This document shows, piece by piece, positions 12,801-26,529 of a DNA stretch of 64,000 nt; the first letter of the stretch is position 1, and each line of letters opens with the position of its first letter. The position numbers were made by a program, and so were the translations under genes. The notes under the pieces were generated by a model that saw only the letters and a list, made by a program, of their open reading frames with translations, did no database searches and was not told the DNA's origin. The stretch is taken from positions 8,935,682 through 8,999,681 of the forward strand of contig NC_134288.1 of NCBI RefSeq assembly GCF_949628215.1, given 5' to 3'. Origin of the DNA: Phalacrocorax aristotelis. Taxonomy: Eukaryota; Chordata; Aves; Suliformes; Phalacrocoracidae.

Positions 12801-15800
12801 AGCCTGTCAGGTGGAGATGTGTGTGAAGGAACAAGCCTACGCTGAGGACAGGCTGCGGACATTCTGCCAAGCCGCACGTGGAGGGCAGGACCCTCTGCCA
12901 GGACAGCATGCTCCTCGCAACGGCGCGCGATGCCCCTCTGTGCAGGCAGCTGCCCGCAGCGCCCGGCCGGCCTGCCCGGCCTCCCGTGCCAGGCATCCAG
13001 CAGGGACACTGGGTGGTGAGGATGAGACCCCATGCACGCTCACCGCTGGAACCGCGCCTGACGCTTTGTGGGAAACGCAACACTTGGAGAAAAACTCTTG
13101 GGACATGGAAGCGGAGGAAGTGTTCTCTGAAAAATTGCCTTTTAAAACCATTTTCGCTTGAAAGAATCACAGTGTCTTTGTGAGGTTTTAACTCTCGTTC
13201 TTTATAAATGATTTTAGACAAAAGTGTTGACATCCGGGCAGATGAGAAGCGGTGAGGCTGTGCGGGGAAGGGGTGCTGGTGCAGGGCAGCCGGAGCCGCC
13301 CCACCACCTGCTGTGGCAGCACCGCCGGGCGCCCCTCAGCCATCACCGCCCCGCAGGAGGCCCAGCAATTAGTGAGCTCCCTGATTAGTGCTGATTGCGC
13401 ACCCCACCGCCCCGCAGAGGTGGGAGCACCCCCCTCCGACGCCCCCCCAGCCCGCGGGCCCGGTGATGCCACCAGCCCTGCCCTGCCGTGACCCTGCACC
13501 GGCCCCGGGGGCGTCACTGGGATGCAGCAGGGGACACTGAGCCCGGGGGGCACCCAGCCCCGGGGGCCAGCTGCCTGCAGCCCCCCCTGCTCTCTAGGGA
13601 CCAGCTTGCCCTTGCATTTGTCCCCATTGTGCCTTGATGTCCCCCTGTGCCTGTCCTGTAGGTTCCAGATGTCTCTGAGTTATTAAAGGTGGGATTTTTA
13701 AATAGCACGGAGGATGTGCAAGTTTTGCAGCATCAGCACGGAGGAGTGACAGGGAGCTGCTGGGAACCAGCCCAACCCCTCCAGTGACAGTGTCCTTTAA
13801 TTACAATTGATAACCTAGCATCTCCCTCCCTTCGTGCTCACTAGCTCATCATCTTGCAGTGGGACAGTGCGTGCCCCAGGCCCCATCTTCCTGGTCCCCC
13901 GGACACAGGCATGGTCTGTTTTGCACAAATTTTATCTAATCAAAATGAAACATTGGCAAGATGCCTTCCAAGGATGCAGAGGCATCTCTTGGAGAAGTGC
14001 CCTGCGCCTGCCCATCTGCGCATCCCGTGCCATGGCAGTGCCTTGTCACCCTGTGCCCTTCAGCAAGCACTTCCAGTGGGGGCTTGTAGAGAGGCCAGCA
14101 GCTTCCAGGCACCAGAGGTGGTGGTTGCTGGCAGAGGGAGCGAAAGGAAAAACTGCTCTGCCCAGGGACATGGCTGGGTTGGGAGCAAGTAGGCTGAGCG
14201 ATGGGGCCGCCTGCGAGATGTGCCAGCTTGCCAAGAGAGGTGTAAGAACCGCTGCTCTCTGGTGAAAGAGGAGGGAGCACAGCTCAGCAATTACAGCACA
14301 ATTAGCTCAAACAGCAGGTTGATTGTAAATTGCAGCTCTGTGCCAGCTACAAGTACAGAGCGAACGGCAGGCGGGAGCTCTCCCGCAGCCCTGCTGTTTC
14401 TGCTCGGGGCCTGAGCCAAGATGGAGGTGTAGGTCCACGGCCCCCACCATCCCCCGTGGGGTGTCCTGGCACCCAGCCCCACTGCCCCACCCTGTTAGAC
14501 TTCTGTGGATGGAGGAGAGGTGGTGAGGCGCCCCATGGGCTGCTGTGGTGCAGCTCCTCTGCGGGAGAGCTGCCAGGAGCAGCTCCCCAGGCACCTGGTG
14601 CAGCTGCCATGATGAGCGTTGTCAGCCCTTCCTGGGGCCCTGGGGGACAGGAGCCATGCTGCCTGCCTGGGAGCATCCTGGGCCCCGGGCAGAGCTCCTG
14701 GGCAGCCCCTGCTCCCCGCCGGGGCTCTGGGGTTTGGCCCACAGCACCCGGACTGCTGCTGGCTCAGGGCCCGGGATGAGCAGTGCTACTGACTGCCCCG
14801 TCACAGAACCCCAGAACAGGTTTCCAGGGTGTGGCAGCCTTACTGGGAAGCTGTAGTTGTAATACTCCCGCACCCACCATGGGGAGCAGCTGTGGGGAGA
14901 GCACCTCGCAGCAAGAGGACCCCCTCTGCCCAGTCCCTGTGGTGGCAGGGAGGGACTGGGCTGAGCGTGGGCTTGCCTTGCAGGAGCTGCTGCAGCTGAG
15001 CAGAATGTGAGTGTTTTGCTGCCAAGGGGATGAGTGGCAATTAATACTTGCTCTTTTCCTGGGAATGACCCTGCCTCAAAGCAACCTGTTCCCTGGAGCT
15101 GTGGGTCTGTAGGGTGCCAATGCTGATCTTCCTGGAGCAAACAGGACAGCCACCACCAGGTAACAGGGAGGGGGCCCTGGGGTAGATTGTCCTTTGTGCA
15201 CAAGCAGGCACCCACTCGAATCCTCGTGCAGAGCATGTGGCAGCCTGGCTACACTGTCCCACAGTGGGGATGTGGCAGGGCTCCCGTGCAGCCCTGGGGA
15301 GGGGCAGGCTTCTGGGGACCCCGTGCTGGAGCCCCATGCACTCAGCTGTGCTGGGGGGAGCCCATGGCACAGGTGCAGGAGGGCACAGTGCTGTCTGTGG
15401 GGCTTGGAGCAGCCCCCATCCCCGGGGATGGCACCCCTCTGAGGGATGGATGGGGTGCTGCTGCCAGCCTGCTCTGGGGACAGCTGTGCTCTCAGTGGGG
15501 TGTCCCCAAGGCTCTGTCCCGCAGATTGTGCTAGTGGTGGGGCTGGCGCATGTGGAGCCATGTGTTCAGCAGGAGCCTGCAGACGGTCACCAAGTCTGTG
15601 CTAGGAGGGACAGGAGGGGCTCCCTTCTGCATGGGATGTGGAGGGGCCTGGGGCTGGTGGGGGGCAGCGCCTGTCAGCCTGTGGAGGCTGATGCCTTTCA
15701 TCTCCAAGTTACTGGCTTGTGTCAGGGCAGAGCTGGAAATGTCAGGGACTGCTGCAGGGTGACCGTGCAGAGTGGCAGATGGTCAATGATGGATTTGTCA

Positions 15801-17433
15801 CATCAGATTCAGGTGGTTTTTAAATATTCAGCAGAATCGGAGGTGACAGCTTATGGCAGCAGGCAGAATTTCTGTATGTCTCCGTAAGACCTCCTGGCCC
15901 TCTGGGAGGCGGAGCACAGCAGGACAAACCCCGGCACCTCGAGGCAGTGGCTGGGGACAGTGCAGCCTGGGACCGCGCCGCGTTCGGCCCAGGCTCCCTG
16001 TGCTCCCCATTGCTGGTGACCTGGTGGCTGTGGGGGCACAAGGCCAGCACTGTGCCTGTTCTACTCCTGGCTGCTCCCTGTGAGCCCAGGGGCTGGAGCA
16101 TCCATGCAGCATCCCATGCTGCCCGTGGCTACTGCGATTTGTGAGCACCAGCCAGGCCTGGGTATGTCTCGAGGGCACTGGGGGCTCTCACTGGCTCCGC
16201 GCAGGGTGTTGGCACAGTCCAGCCCTTTGGTGATGGCCATGGCAGCTGTGTCCTGAGGAAAGGTCCAGTGAGTGGAGGCCTGGAGAAACAGGAGGTCCAG
16301 GGAGGCCAGCAGTGCCAGGGGCACAGCCAGAGCCAGCCACAAGCTTAGCTGGGCATGCAGAGGAGCCCAGTCAGCAGGGAAGAGAGATCCTGCACAATGC
16401 AACCTGCAAAGCTGCCCTCTGGACAGGTAGCCCTGTCAGGGTGCATGCAGGTGCTCTGCAAATTCACAGTGGCAGCAGCATTAAGTCAGGAACCGGTGCT
16501 ACCATGGTGCTGTGCAACAGTCAGCAGGGCTGCTCAGGGCCAGCGAGAAGTAGGCTGTCAAGAGAGATTCTCCTTCCAGAGCTGCTGGCAGCAGCTCTGA
16601 CCTAGCTGATGGTTATGGGGGAGCAGCCACCAGCCACTTCTCCTGCGAGCTTCGGAGACCCCAGCAGCACACAGTCATGCAAACACTGCTTTGTGCCCAG
16701 CCATGGTCCGTGTGGGGAAGGACTTAGCCCTGCAGAGGGGCACACAAGCCAACATGGGAAATGTCTCCTGTTGCAGAAGAGCCAGGACAGAGCGTGGGCC
16801 CTAGCTGACGCAAGGGATGTGGGACTTCTCTTCCCTGGGGAGATGTGTGGCTATGGCTACTCTATGGATGCTGACAGGGAAGGGAGGCAGCGAGGTCAAT
16901 GCACTAACGAACACGCTGGCCTTTGAGGGCAGGTGATGTATTATTCACTCTGTATCCCATGTGCCTGCTGCCTAGCAGAGAGCTCTTGCTCATGCCAGCT
17001 TGATTGGCTTGGCTGTCCTTGTGCTGCAGCTCATCAGGTGGGGCCCTGACTGCAGGGCACTGCCGACCGTGCACTTTCTCATCAAGCTTTGCTAACAGTG
17101 TGAGTTGTCCTGTGGTGCTCATGTCTGCTGCGTGCGCAGAGGTGCCTGTGCTGCGCAGCCTGGCTGGGGGAGATGAGTGGGGTCTTTCCCTGGGTGCCAG
17201 CTCAGTTCAGGCAGGACACAGGACTGTCCTCATTCTCAGCAGGCTGAGTTCATGCTTACTCTGCTGCTTGGTGCTGAGCAGCCTTCCCATGAGGCTGGCT
17301 GCGTTCTCTGGGTAACTATGCCAGCTGACCCCCACCAGCCCCTGCTCATGACTTGCTGCAAGGGGACCTTGCAGAGCTGACAGCCCCCATGCTGTGAGGG
17401 GACTGATGAAGAACGGCGGTAACCTCCCTGCCT
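12801..17433. other. Intergenic, no gene seen
   Basis: GC-rich. A short AT patch near 13,795-13,815 (TTTAATTACAATTGATAA) and another at 14,285-14,330 break it. No coding exon recognised. Confidence 0.6.
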
Positions 17434-18955
17434 CAGAATCACAGAATGGCAGGGGTTGGAAGGGACCTCTGGAGATCACCTTGTCCAACCCCCTGCTTGA
17501 GCAGGCACACCCAGAGCAGGGGCACAGGAATGCATCCAGGTGGGTTTTGAATATTTCCAGGGAAGGGACCCCACAGCCTCCCTGGGCAGCCTGTGCCACT
17601 GCTCTGGCACCCGCACAGGGAAGAAGTTTTTGCTCATATTGAGGTGGAACTTCCTGTGTTCCAGCTTGTGCCCGTTGACCCTTGGCCTGTCCCTGGGCAC
17701 TATTGAAAAGAGCCTAGTCCCATCATCCTGACACCCACCCTTTAGATATTTATAGGCATTGATGAAATTTCCCCTCAGTCTTCTCTTCTCCAGGCTGAAC
17801 AAACCCAGGTCTCTCAGCCTTTCCTCATAAGGGAGATGCCCCAGTCCCTTGATCACCTTGGCAGCTCTCTGCTGGACTTGGTCAAGCAGTTCCGTCCTTC
17901 TTAAGCTGGGGGGCCCAAAACTGGACACAGTACTCCAAATGTGGTCTCACTAGGGTGGAGTAGAGGGGGAGGATAACCTCCCTCCGCCTGCTGGCCACAC
18001 TCCTTTTTCTGCAACCCAGGATACTGTTGGCCTCCTCGGCCACAAGGTCACGGTGCTGGCTCATGGTCAGCTTGCTGTCCACCAGCACCCCCAGGACCTT
18101 CTCAACAGAGCTGCTTTCCAGTAGTTCATCCCCCAACCCGTACTGGTGCATGGGGTTGTTCCTCCCCAGATGCAGGACCTTGCACTTGCTGTTGTTGAAT
18201 TTCATCACGTTCCCCTTGGCCCAGCTCTCCAGCCTGTCCAGGTCTTGTTGGACGGCAGCACAGCCTTCTGGTGCATCAGCCCCTCCTCCCAGACTGTAAC
18301 ATCAACTTGCTGAGGCTACACTCTATCCCTTCGTCTAGGTCATTGATGAATATATTAAACAGGACTGGACCCAGCACAGACTGCTGGGGAACACCACTAG
18401 TGACAGGACTCCATCCAGACTCTGCCCAATTGATCACAGCCCTCTGAATTCTGTTGTTGAGCCAGTTCTCTGTCCACCTCACTGTCCGCTCAGCCAACCC
18501 ACACTTCCTTAGCTTGTCTGTGAGGATGCTATGGGAGACAGTGTCAAAAGCCTTGCTGAAGTCAAGATAGACAACATCACCGCTCTCCCTTCGTCGACCC
18601 AGCCAGTCATGCCATAATAGAAGGCTATCAGGTTGGTCAAGCATGATCTTCCCTTTGTGAATCCGTGTTGACTAGTTCTGATACCTTCTTGTCCTCTACG
18701 TGCCTGGAGATGACCTCCAGAATGAACTGCTCCATCACCTTTCCAGGGATGGAGGTGAGGCTGACTGGCCTATAGTTTCCCAGGTCCTCCTTCTTGCCCT
18801 TTTTGAAGATTGGAGTGACATTTGCTTTCCTCCAGTCCTCGGGCACCTCTCCTGCCCTCCACAACCTTTCAAAGGTGATGGAGAGTGGCTCAGCAAGAAC
18901 ATCTGCCAGCTCCCTCAGCACTCATGGGTGCATCCCATCGGGGCCCATGGATTTG
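17434..18955 (-). mobile_element. CR1 LINE, 5'-truncated, reverse transcriptase broken
   Basis: On the minus strand about 1.5 kb of CR1 ORF2 and the 3' end. Recognisable in order: [100 protein letters not shown] and RPHLEYCVQFWAPQLKKD, then the conserved CR1 3' region ending in CCATTCTGTGATTCTG. Several frameshifts separate these blocks. The FADD catalytic box is lost to a small deletion near 18,298-18,312. The copy is dead and 5' truncated, as most CR1 copies are. Confidence 0.95.
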
Positions 18956-20464
18956 CCTCCTCCCCGGTGCAGGCCAGCAGGCACCCTTGCCATGCAGAGC
19001 CACCAGCTGGGGTGCCCACATGACTCCCTGCAGTGGGCTGACTCTGCGGGAATTGCCCCTGTGCGCTGTCGCCCTGTGTGCAGTGCAGCACCCTGCCCCA
19101 ACAAGGCAATGCTAACAACCCAGCCAGCCTTCCCCCAGCCTGGCCCAGGGAGAGCAGGACCCTGTGGGAGCACCTTGGGTCGGGAGGTGGGATGGGCAGT
19201 GTGCTGCCAAGCCTGCTGGACCTGGCTCTGCTGCCAGGGGCAGAACTGCAGCCCCTTCCCTGCCAGGACCATGGTGAACAATCAATGATTAATGCTGAAG
19301 TATAGGAAAAGCTAGGTGTACCAGCCCTTCCCACCAGCTCCAACCTTGAGAGCACTCTGCAGCAGTGCTGCAGCCTAAACCAACGACTCTGCAGGAGCCA
19401 GAGTGTTCACAGACCACCCCAAATGCACCCCGGCTGTCTGCAGCACCGCATAGCTTTGCAGAGCTGACTCCTCTTCATTACTGTTGTCTGTCGTCAACAG
19501 CTTGTGCCTGTCTTCAGTGCAGTCTGTGTGATTGCAGCAGCTTCCAGCAGGGCCAGTTCTCTGCAGCCCAGCCCAGTGCCAAACTTTTCCTCCATTAGGT
19601 GCTTCCCTGATCAGCAAGCAGAAGGCAACTTGCTGGCCAAACTCTCCTGGAAGAGCTGAGCTTGGCTCTGGCTCTAGCCTGCACTTAGATCAATTTAGTA
19701 CCAGCAGCAGGAGGGGACGGGGAATTAATTTTGGTTGCTGCCACCCCTTTGGGCCACACCTGTGGGTGCATGCATGGTGCCACGCATAGCAATCCCTCCT
19801 TCCTCTGCTCTCTCAGCTGCTTGAATTTCCTTGCCCTGCCTTCATCACTCCTTGAATTAACTGTTTCTTGGCCATCAAACACTGAAAGAACTGCAGTCTG
19901 CTCTGCCCAACAGGCTTTTCCCTTCTAGTGATGGAAAAAGCATGAAGCTCTCAAGGAAACCACAGGCTATAAATCAAGGCCAGCAGCAGCATCAGGCAGC
20001 TCTTGGCTGTGAAGAGGCAGCGCAGGACTTGCTAGCAGAGCTCAGGTGCATGGTGGTAATCATCCACTCAGGGCACTCGCAGTCCTAAGGGATACAGGAG
20101 GAGATTGCTGTGGGGCTCCTGCTTGGGTGCAAAGTTAAGGCTTTACCACAAGGCCAGAAGGGCTGTCCCTGCCCGCACGGCCCTGCCTGCACAGCCTTGC
20201 CTGCACATGCACCAGCATCCCTTGCAAGAGGATCAAGCAGGCAGGGCTGCCCCAAGAGTGTGCTTTGGGCAGGCTGAGCTCGCCAGCTGGGGTGGCTCCA
20301 CTCAGCAGCAGTGTCAGGCCGGTGACCCACCACATGCTGTGTCCCCCTCCCCAGGTGGCAGCGCAGGATATGCCCCAGCCCAGGGCCGGGGGGGGGCCAT
20401 GGGGGGGGCACTTCCCGAGGCAGTGGGGCTGAGCACTCATGTCACAGAGGGGCACACCACTCAG
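18956..20464. other. Intergenic, no gene seen
   Basis: Unique sequence after the CR1 copy; G-runs at 20,388-20,408. No coding exon recognised. Confidence 0.6.
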
Positions 20465-20700
20465 CTGGCTCTGAAGAGGTTAAATCTTTCTAATCACTCA
20501 GTAAGACCTTCTCTAAGAATTTATCTACTTTCTGCCTTCCAAGAACATATGGATAAAATCCCCCTGAGCGGGACTTACATTTATAGCATCTATTACTGAG
20601 ATCAAGGTTAATCCAGAGTAATCTAATGGGGTGAAAAGGACTTTATATAAATCTCTTTTAATCTACAGGACATGATAGCCTGACAAGGCCATCAGAAAAC
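20465..20700. promoter_or_regulatory. AT-rich island, candidate conserved non-coding element
   Basis: Unique sequence with TCTAATCACTC, GAGATCAAGGTTAATCC and CTTTTAATCTACAGG; bounded sharply by GC-rich DNA. Confidence 0.35.
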
Positions 20701-21599
20701 TCATGTGCCATGGGTTGGGGCAGGGAGAGGTGCCTGGGTTGTTTGGGGATGTGCGAGGGCAAGTTGGCTCATGAAGTACCCACATCTCCATAGTGTAGCA
20801 GGACAGTGTCGGGTGGCCAGCGGGGCTGGGACATGGCTCACCGGGCTGGAGCTGTGCTGGCTGTCCTGGTGTACAGCTGCTGCTGGTAGCTTCAGAGAAA
20901 TTTAGTGGTTCTGCCCTTGTCAGGATGTTGTGCCATGGGACATGGAGGCTGTAAATGCTCTCCCCACTAAGTTGCGAGCTGTCCCTGCTAGATGTAATTT
21001 ATCCACACTTAGAGGGGATGTTCAGCAGGGAGAGGCAGAAGGTGGACTTCACACAGCTCCCGTTGCTGTGGCCGCATCCTGCATGCATGCCCTGTGCTGA
21101 GGACCTGTGCTCCGCCAGGGGCCAGTGCCTGCAGCACTATGCACAGGGCACTACCAGGCAGGCAGAGCAGAAGGACTTCCCCAGCCGGGATGTCATGCTG
21201 TGGTCCTTGCTGCACCCCATATCCCCCACAGATGGGCCAGTGCGCCCTCTCTAAGCCATCTGGTGCTGAGCGCTGCTCCTGCAGCTCCTTCTACTCCCAC
21301 TGCTCCCACTGCCCTCCACTCTTCCACCTCTGGACTTGCTCTGGCTGCTCCCCATGAGAGTCCGGCAGCACTGTGCTCAGCACCTGGGGATGTGCTGATC
21401 CCCAGCCAGCCCCAGCACTGGTGGGCAGCCCTGCACAGCACCGCCTGGCCAGCAAGGCAGAGGAGCAAGTCCTGTGGGCATGGGAGGCCAAATAAGACAT
21501 CTCTCCAGAGCGTGGCATGTCGTTTTATATCTGCTCAGATGGAGACTGAGTTATCCAGGTCCCTGAGTCCCAGACCCGCCAGAAGACAGTATCTCAGCT
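20701..21599. other. Intergenic, no gene seen
   Basis: GC-rich unique sequence; a 164-codon open frame here has no recognisable domain. Confidence 0.6.
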
Positions 21600-21905
21600 A
21601 AACGATGCAAAGATGATTTAATGGAGGGAACTAATCAAGGAATCCAAGAGAGACTGCTCACCAAGGGCTGATGCAAGATTCAATTAAACTGCAGCCTTTG
21701 TGGGCTCACCATTTTAATTTTCCACAAATTAGCCTAAAAAAGGTATGGAAATGAAGATATTAGATTTTTTTTTTTAAGTCAAAAGGAAAAATCCTTTGAG
21801 GATTATATTAGCTATTTCATTTTAACAAACATCATTTCTATACTCATTTTCTTGTTTTAATCTCAGCTGTTGAGATGCTGTTTCCATTTCAGCTCCAGTG
21901 TCAGT
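21600..21905. promoter_or_regulatory. AT-rich island, candidate conserved non-coding element
   Basis: Contains AACTAATCAAGGAATC, TTCAATTAAACTGC, CACCATTTTAATTTTCC and a T-run at 21,766-21,775; unique and non-coding. Confidence 0.35.
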
Positions 21906-23964
21906 ATTTTGAGAACAAGATGGGGAAGACTGTTAACTCCTCCAGGAGCAGGCCCTGCAGCCCAGCTGCCGCATCTCCCCAGGCTCCCATGCCGGCCCGC
22001 AATGCTGCAGCGAGGGGTGCGCGATGGCACAGGCAGCTCTGCCCATCCCCTCCTGGGGCAGCTGGGTGCTGATACAGGAGCACTTGCTGAGTCTCCAAAG
22101 GAAGCTTTGCCACCCAGCTCTACTGACCACCACAGCACTGGTGGGTACAGCTCAGCCCTGCAGTGGTGCAGCCAGTGGCAGGGTGGGACCAGCACAGTGG
22201 CTACATGGGACCAGCACAGTGGCTGGGTGCCCCATGCCCTGCTTGGGACCTGCAAAGCAAGCCCATCCTCACAGATGCTGTTCCCTATGTGTGGCTGCAT
22301 CCCTGGGGACTCCCGGGAGGCAGCCCCCTGGTTTGTTAGCAGCAGCCACCCCTGCCCCACGGTAGCGATGGAGATGCTGCCTGCCCAGTGCAAGGGTGAA
22401 GCTCTGCTCCGTCCCTGCCTGTGCCTGGCTGCTTGGGCAGAGGCTGGTGGTGAGCAAGCCCCACGCTGGGACAGGACAGGGCCATGGGCTCTGGGCTATG
22501 CCAGATCTCAGCTCCAGCCATCCCATATCTCCTGTAACTTCACCTGCTCTTGCCCTCAGGCAGCTGGAGATAAACATGGAGCAACAGTGTTGTGTGTCGG
22601 CTGCGATTTGTCTTCTGAGCAAGTCTGTCTTGTGCTAAGGATCTCCTGTGAATAATAACAGCTGCTGTTACAGCCGTGCCTCCATAGGGATCCACTGGGC
22701 TGGCGCGGCCATCCTCCAGGGAGAGGCACAGCCCTTTGCACTGGCGCCCGCTCTGCCAGGCGGCTGCTGCATCGGGCTCAGCCGGAGGCTGCTCTTTGGC
22801 AGGAATGGTGCCTTGAAAGCAGCAGGGCTGGTGGCCAGTTCACTGGTCTGCCTGGGCAGACAGCCTGCTTCCCACCCAGGGAACAGTGTTCCTGTCCCTG
22901 GGTTCACGGCTCATCAGTGGGAAACGAGTCCCCAGCAGCATCGCTTACCAGTGCAGGGGCTCGGGCAGGACTGCGGCAGGTCTGGCAGGGCCACCCTGGG
23001 CAGGGCTGGTACGGCCACGCCACAGCCCCAGGCACTTACAACAGTGCTCAGGAGCATCATCCACAGGCCCTCTGCTCCTTGCCTGTCCTCTCCCGGGGTG
23101 GGGTTGGCTCCTGCTCCCCCTCTCCTCCCACCAATGCCTGCACCTCTGGCACTGCCCATCCAGGTCCTGCACCCGCTGTCTTACCCTGCTCGCACCCTCC
23201 CATCCCACACCATTGCCTCCAGGCTCCCCTTGCCCTGTGGCAGCATCATCCGGCTCCTGGGTGACTTTCAGCTCGAAGCTCCTGGAAGCGCCTCCCTGCC
23301 CCCTTCCTCCACGCCTCGAGCTGGAAGGGAGCTTCATTTGTCACTGTCTCTTTTAAAAGGTCCAATCTCTTCCTTGGGGTCACCTGGCTGCTCTGCCAGC
23401 AGCCTCTCTTGCAGGCACGGCTCTGCTGCAGCCACCGCAGCTGCCAGCCTGGGACACGTCATCCCTGTCCCTTCGTCCTTGGGGTCCTGCTGTGGTCCCC
23501 CTCTCCCCATGGACAGAGGAGTGCTCAGAGCTGGTTCCCAGGGCACCCCTCCCCTCTGCCAGCACAGGCGGCTCATGGAGCCGGTGCAGCCCAGCCCATG
23601 GGGCCACAAGCAGATCCCCCCATGCAGCAGTAGCTCCCATTCAGGGCCAGGCTCCAGCCATCGTGGCAGGAGACTCTGGGGCAGCAGGGCCGTCCCTGTT
23701 CGGGCGCTCACTGCTCTGCAAGCCCCACTGCTGGCCGGGGCTTTCCACCAGCCACAAAGAGGGGCTGCAGAGCCCAGCTGTGGCTCCTGGACAAGGGCAG
23801 CTGCCGGGGATGCGGGACCTCTCCTGTGCCACCCTCCAGGAGATGCTCCTGGAGCAACAGGTTGTGAAGCCCCAGCTTCACCCTGCGGCGCGGAACTGGC
23901 GGCAGAGGCTGTGGCCAGGACTTGCTGCTCCACCAGCCCCTCCCCGCCCTGCACACACTGAATG
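21906..23964. other. GC-rich intergenic block with the longest unexplained open frame
   Basis: An uninterrupted 437-codon frame on the plus strand (22,648-23,961) is rich in Pro, Ser, Ala and Gly. It has no recognisable domain, and long frames also occur in antisense, so it is most simply a product of GC composition. Confidence 0.5.
22184..22224. repeat. Two-copy 22-bp tandem duplication
   Basis: TGGGACCAGCACAGTGGCT occurs at 22,184-22,202 and again, identical, at 22,206-22,224. Confidence 0.9.
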
Positions 23965-24245
23965 GAGCTCAATGCAGAATTAATTTGTCATATTGACACT
24001 GATCGTTTATTACGGAGCAGAGTGGAGCCCATTCATTTGAACAGAAAACATTTCATCTTATCTCCTGCCTTTTCATGCCTCAGCTCTCACTCTTTAACCT
24101 TGGACAACAAGACATTCATAATTTCCTCACTGGCTCTATGGCTCCTTTAGATAAGAAACTTATTTTTTAATCTTTCTTTCTATTGAATTTTAAACATGTT
24201 CCATTACAAAAGCTGATGCACATAACAACATATTTCGCACAGCAT
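23965..24245. promoter_or_regulatory. AT-rich island, candidate conserved non-coding element
   Basis: Unique sequence with AGAATTAATTTGTCATA, CGTTTATTACGG, TAGATAAGAAAC and ACATAACAACATATTTCG; steep GC-rich borders. Confidence 0.4.
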
Positions 24246-26529
24246 TAACGTGGCCATGTTGTGCTGCAGCCTCCGCTCTCAGCCAGGATTCCAGCCCCGC
24301 TGTGCCCCACATGTCCAAGAGCCAGGGACCAGTGCTGCTTTCCCAAATGGCCTCAGGGGCTGCCCGCAGCAGAGCACGGGTTCAGGCAGCAGCCTGCCCA
24401 GCCCACACCCGGCTGCGCCGGGGCCCAGCAAGCACCCAGTCTAGGGGACAGCAAGCACGTGGGGGTGCTGCCAGCACCCGTGGGGAGAGTGCACGGGGCT
24501 GTGGGCTAGCTCTGCTCGCACCAGGGATTGCAGCATGGCAGGGCTGCGTGAGAGCAGGCAGCCTGAACTGCCGTGAGAGGCTCATCGTTTCCGGCAGTTC
24601 CTGTTTGCTCTAACATGGTCTGAGTTTGGGGGGTGCATTTGTTGTTCAGGGATGGTCACTGAAGAGCTGCTGTGTGACTGGGAGCCTTTGCAGCCCTGTG
24701 CATGAGCCCTTCTGCAGCCTCGGGCACAGCAGTGCAGGGTCTGGCTTGGCCCAGGGCCACATGCAGCCACGGAGGGACCGATGGCATCTCCAGGACGCGT
24801 AGCCACTGCTCCAACAGTAAATAACCCCATCAGGGCCGCTACAAAGAGAGGCCACGATTGCTTTCCACGTGCAGGAAGCAACATAGATAAAGGCTTTCAC
24901 CTCCAAGGCTCTGCTGAAAAATTAGGGATGGGAGGTGGGAGGGAGCAAATTGAGATAAATGAGTGTGCTGCATGGCATCCTGCCCACAGGATGCTGAAAT
25001 AAAAAATCAGTAAATAAAAAATCACCAGTCTTTATCTGGTCAGAGCCTGAATGGGCTGTGTGATAACTATAACAGAAGAGCCTGCCATAAGGGCTTCAGA
25101 GAGGGACCTGCCGTTCCTCACCGCCACGTGGGAAGGCACCTTCTCATGCTGGTTTGCTGGCAAAACAGCTGCTGCATGCGTGGAGGGCCAGGGCAGGCAG
25201 CTCTGCCATGGCACACCGGGTCCTGTCCCTCCGAGTATGCCGCACTGGCTGCCATGCCTGTCCCAGGCAGCCCTGGGAAGGGCTTGGCTCCTTCCTCACC
25301 ATGAAATGCACTTTTCCAAGTCGTCCTTCACAGTGAGGAAAAAGGCAGATCAGATGCCGAATTAGCCTGCGAGAGCCGTGTTCCCGTCTCTCTTATCTAA
25401 CTCACTGTAACAAGCTCTTTGCATTTATTCTACCAAATGTGCTGCAGAATTGCGTTACAGCTCATGGCTGCGAGCCATCTGTGGAGAGAAATCCAGTTAT
25501 ACCTTGTATAATAAGTTCCTGACAATCTTACAGAAGACTCCAGGTCATAAAAGTCTCCCAGTTTTATCGCCAGTAACAGACACGGAGAGAAATTAAGTTG
25601 TCTTATCAAATTTAGATAATATATATCCCTCTGGAGTGGAAGGTTTCTGATGGATCTTTTACAGTATTAGAACATTTAGAGGGGTGAATAGAAATGCACA
25701 GTGAGGGTGGGAGAGCACTGGGAAGCAGAACATCCCAGGGGCACCCAGGGAGCAGGAGTCCAGTAGCCACTGGGCAGAGATGGGCTTGGGGAGCCCTTGA
25801 AACGCAAGACAAGGCAAATGCTGTTTTGCAGGCAGGAGCCATTCTAAGACATGGGCTCTCCTCTTGTCTTGCTTACCTTCAGCGCTTGCATGCCATCTAT
25901 TTATGAAAGCAATAACCTCCAGCAGTCCTGATAGGCAAACTCCTTCCCCACTGCCTCCTGTGCTAGTTGTTGTGGGGAGAAAGAGCCACGGGCTGTTTGC
26001 TGAGTTTCTAGGTCCTGGGGTCTCCTGAGATCAGCAGCCAAGCCCTGCAGGGAGGCTGGACACGGGATGCTTCTACCACATATCCTCCATCCCCGGGGTG
26101 CATCTGCTTCAGGACAGTGCACTGAGTGCCCTGCAGCTTCCCTGCTGCAGATGGGCATGGCAAACAGCCAGCACAGGGGAGGAGGGTCCCTGGCACTGGG
26201 AAGGGTCTCACTCTTGCAACCTTTGCAGGGAGGTGAGGTCCCGGCTGCGCTCTCCCTGCCGCTGCTGGTGCAAAAAGGAGCTTTGCTCTGCTCAGGCAGT
26301 AATTTTAAGCTCCCTGGAGAATGGTTTCCTGTTGACCCTGTTGCCCAGGGCTTCCTGGTCCCTGCTCTCCTGGCTCAGGTGCGAAGGTTCCCACAGCCAG
26401 GTGCATGGGACAGGGATGCTTGCTGCTGTGTCTGGCCCACAGCCCTGTGGCCAAGCGCTCCCTCCCGGGGGTTGTGGCTGCTTGCAGAGATGGTGCTGAT
26501 GGCTTGGGAGGGCTGGGATCCTCTGCACA
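24246..26529. other. Intergenic, two smaller AT-rich patches
   Basis: AT-rich segments at about 24,930-25,065 (GAAATAAAAAATCAGTAAAT) and 25,385-25,700 lie in GC-rich sequence. No gene seen. Confidence 0.55.
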
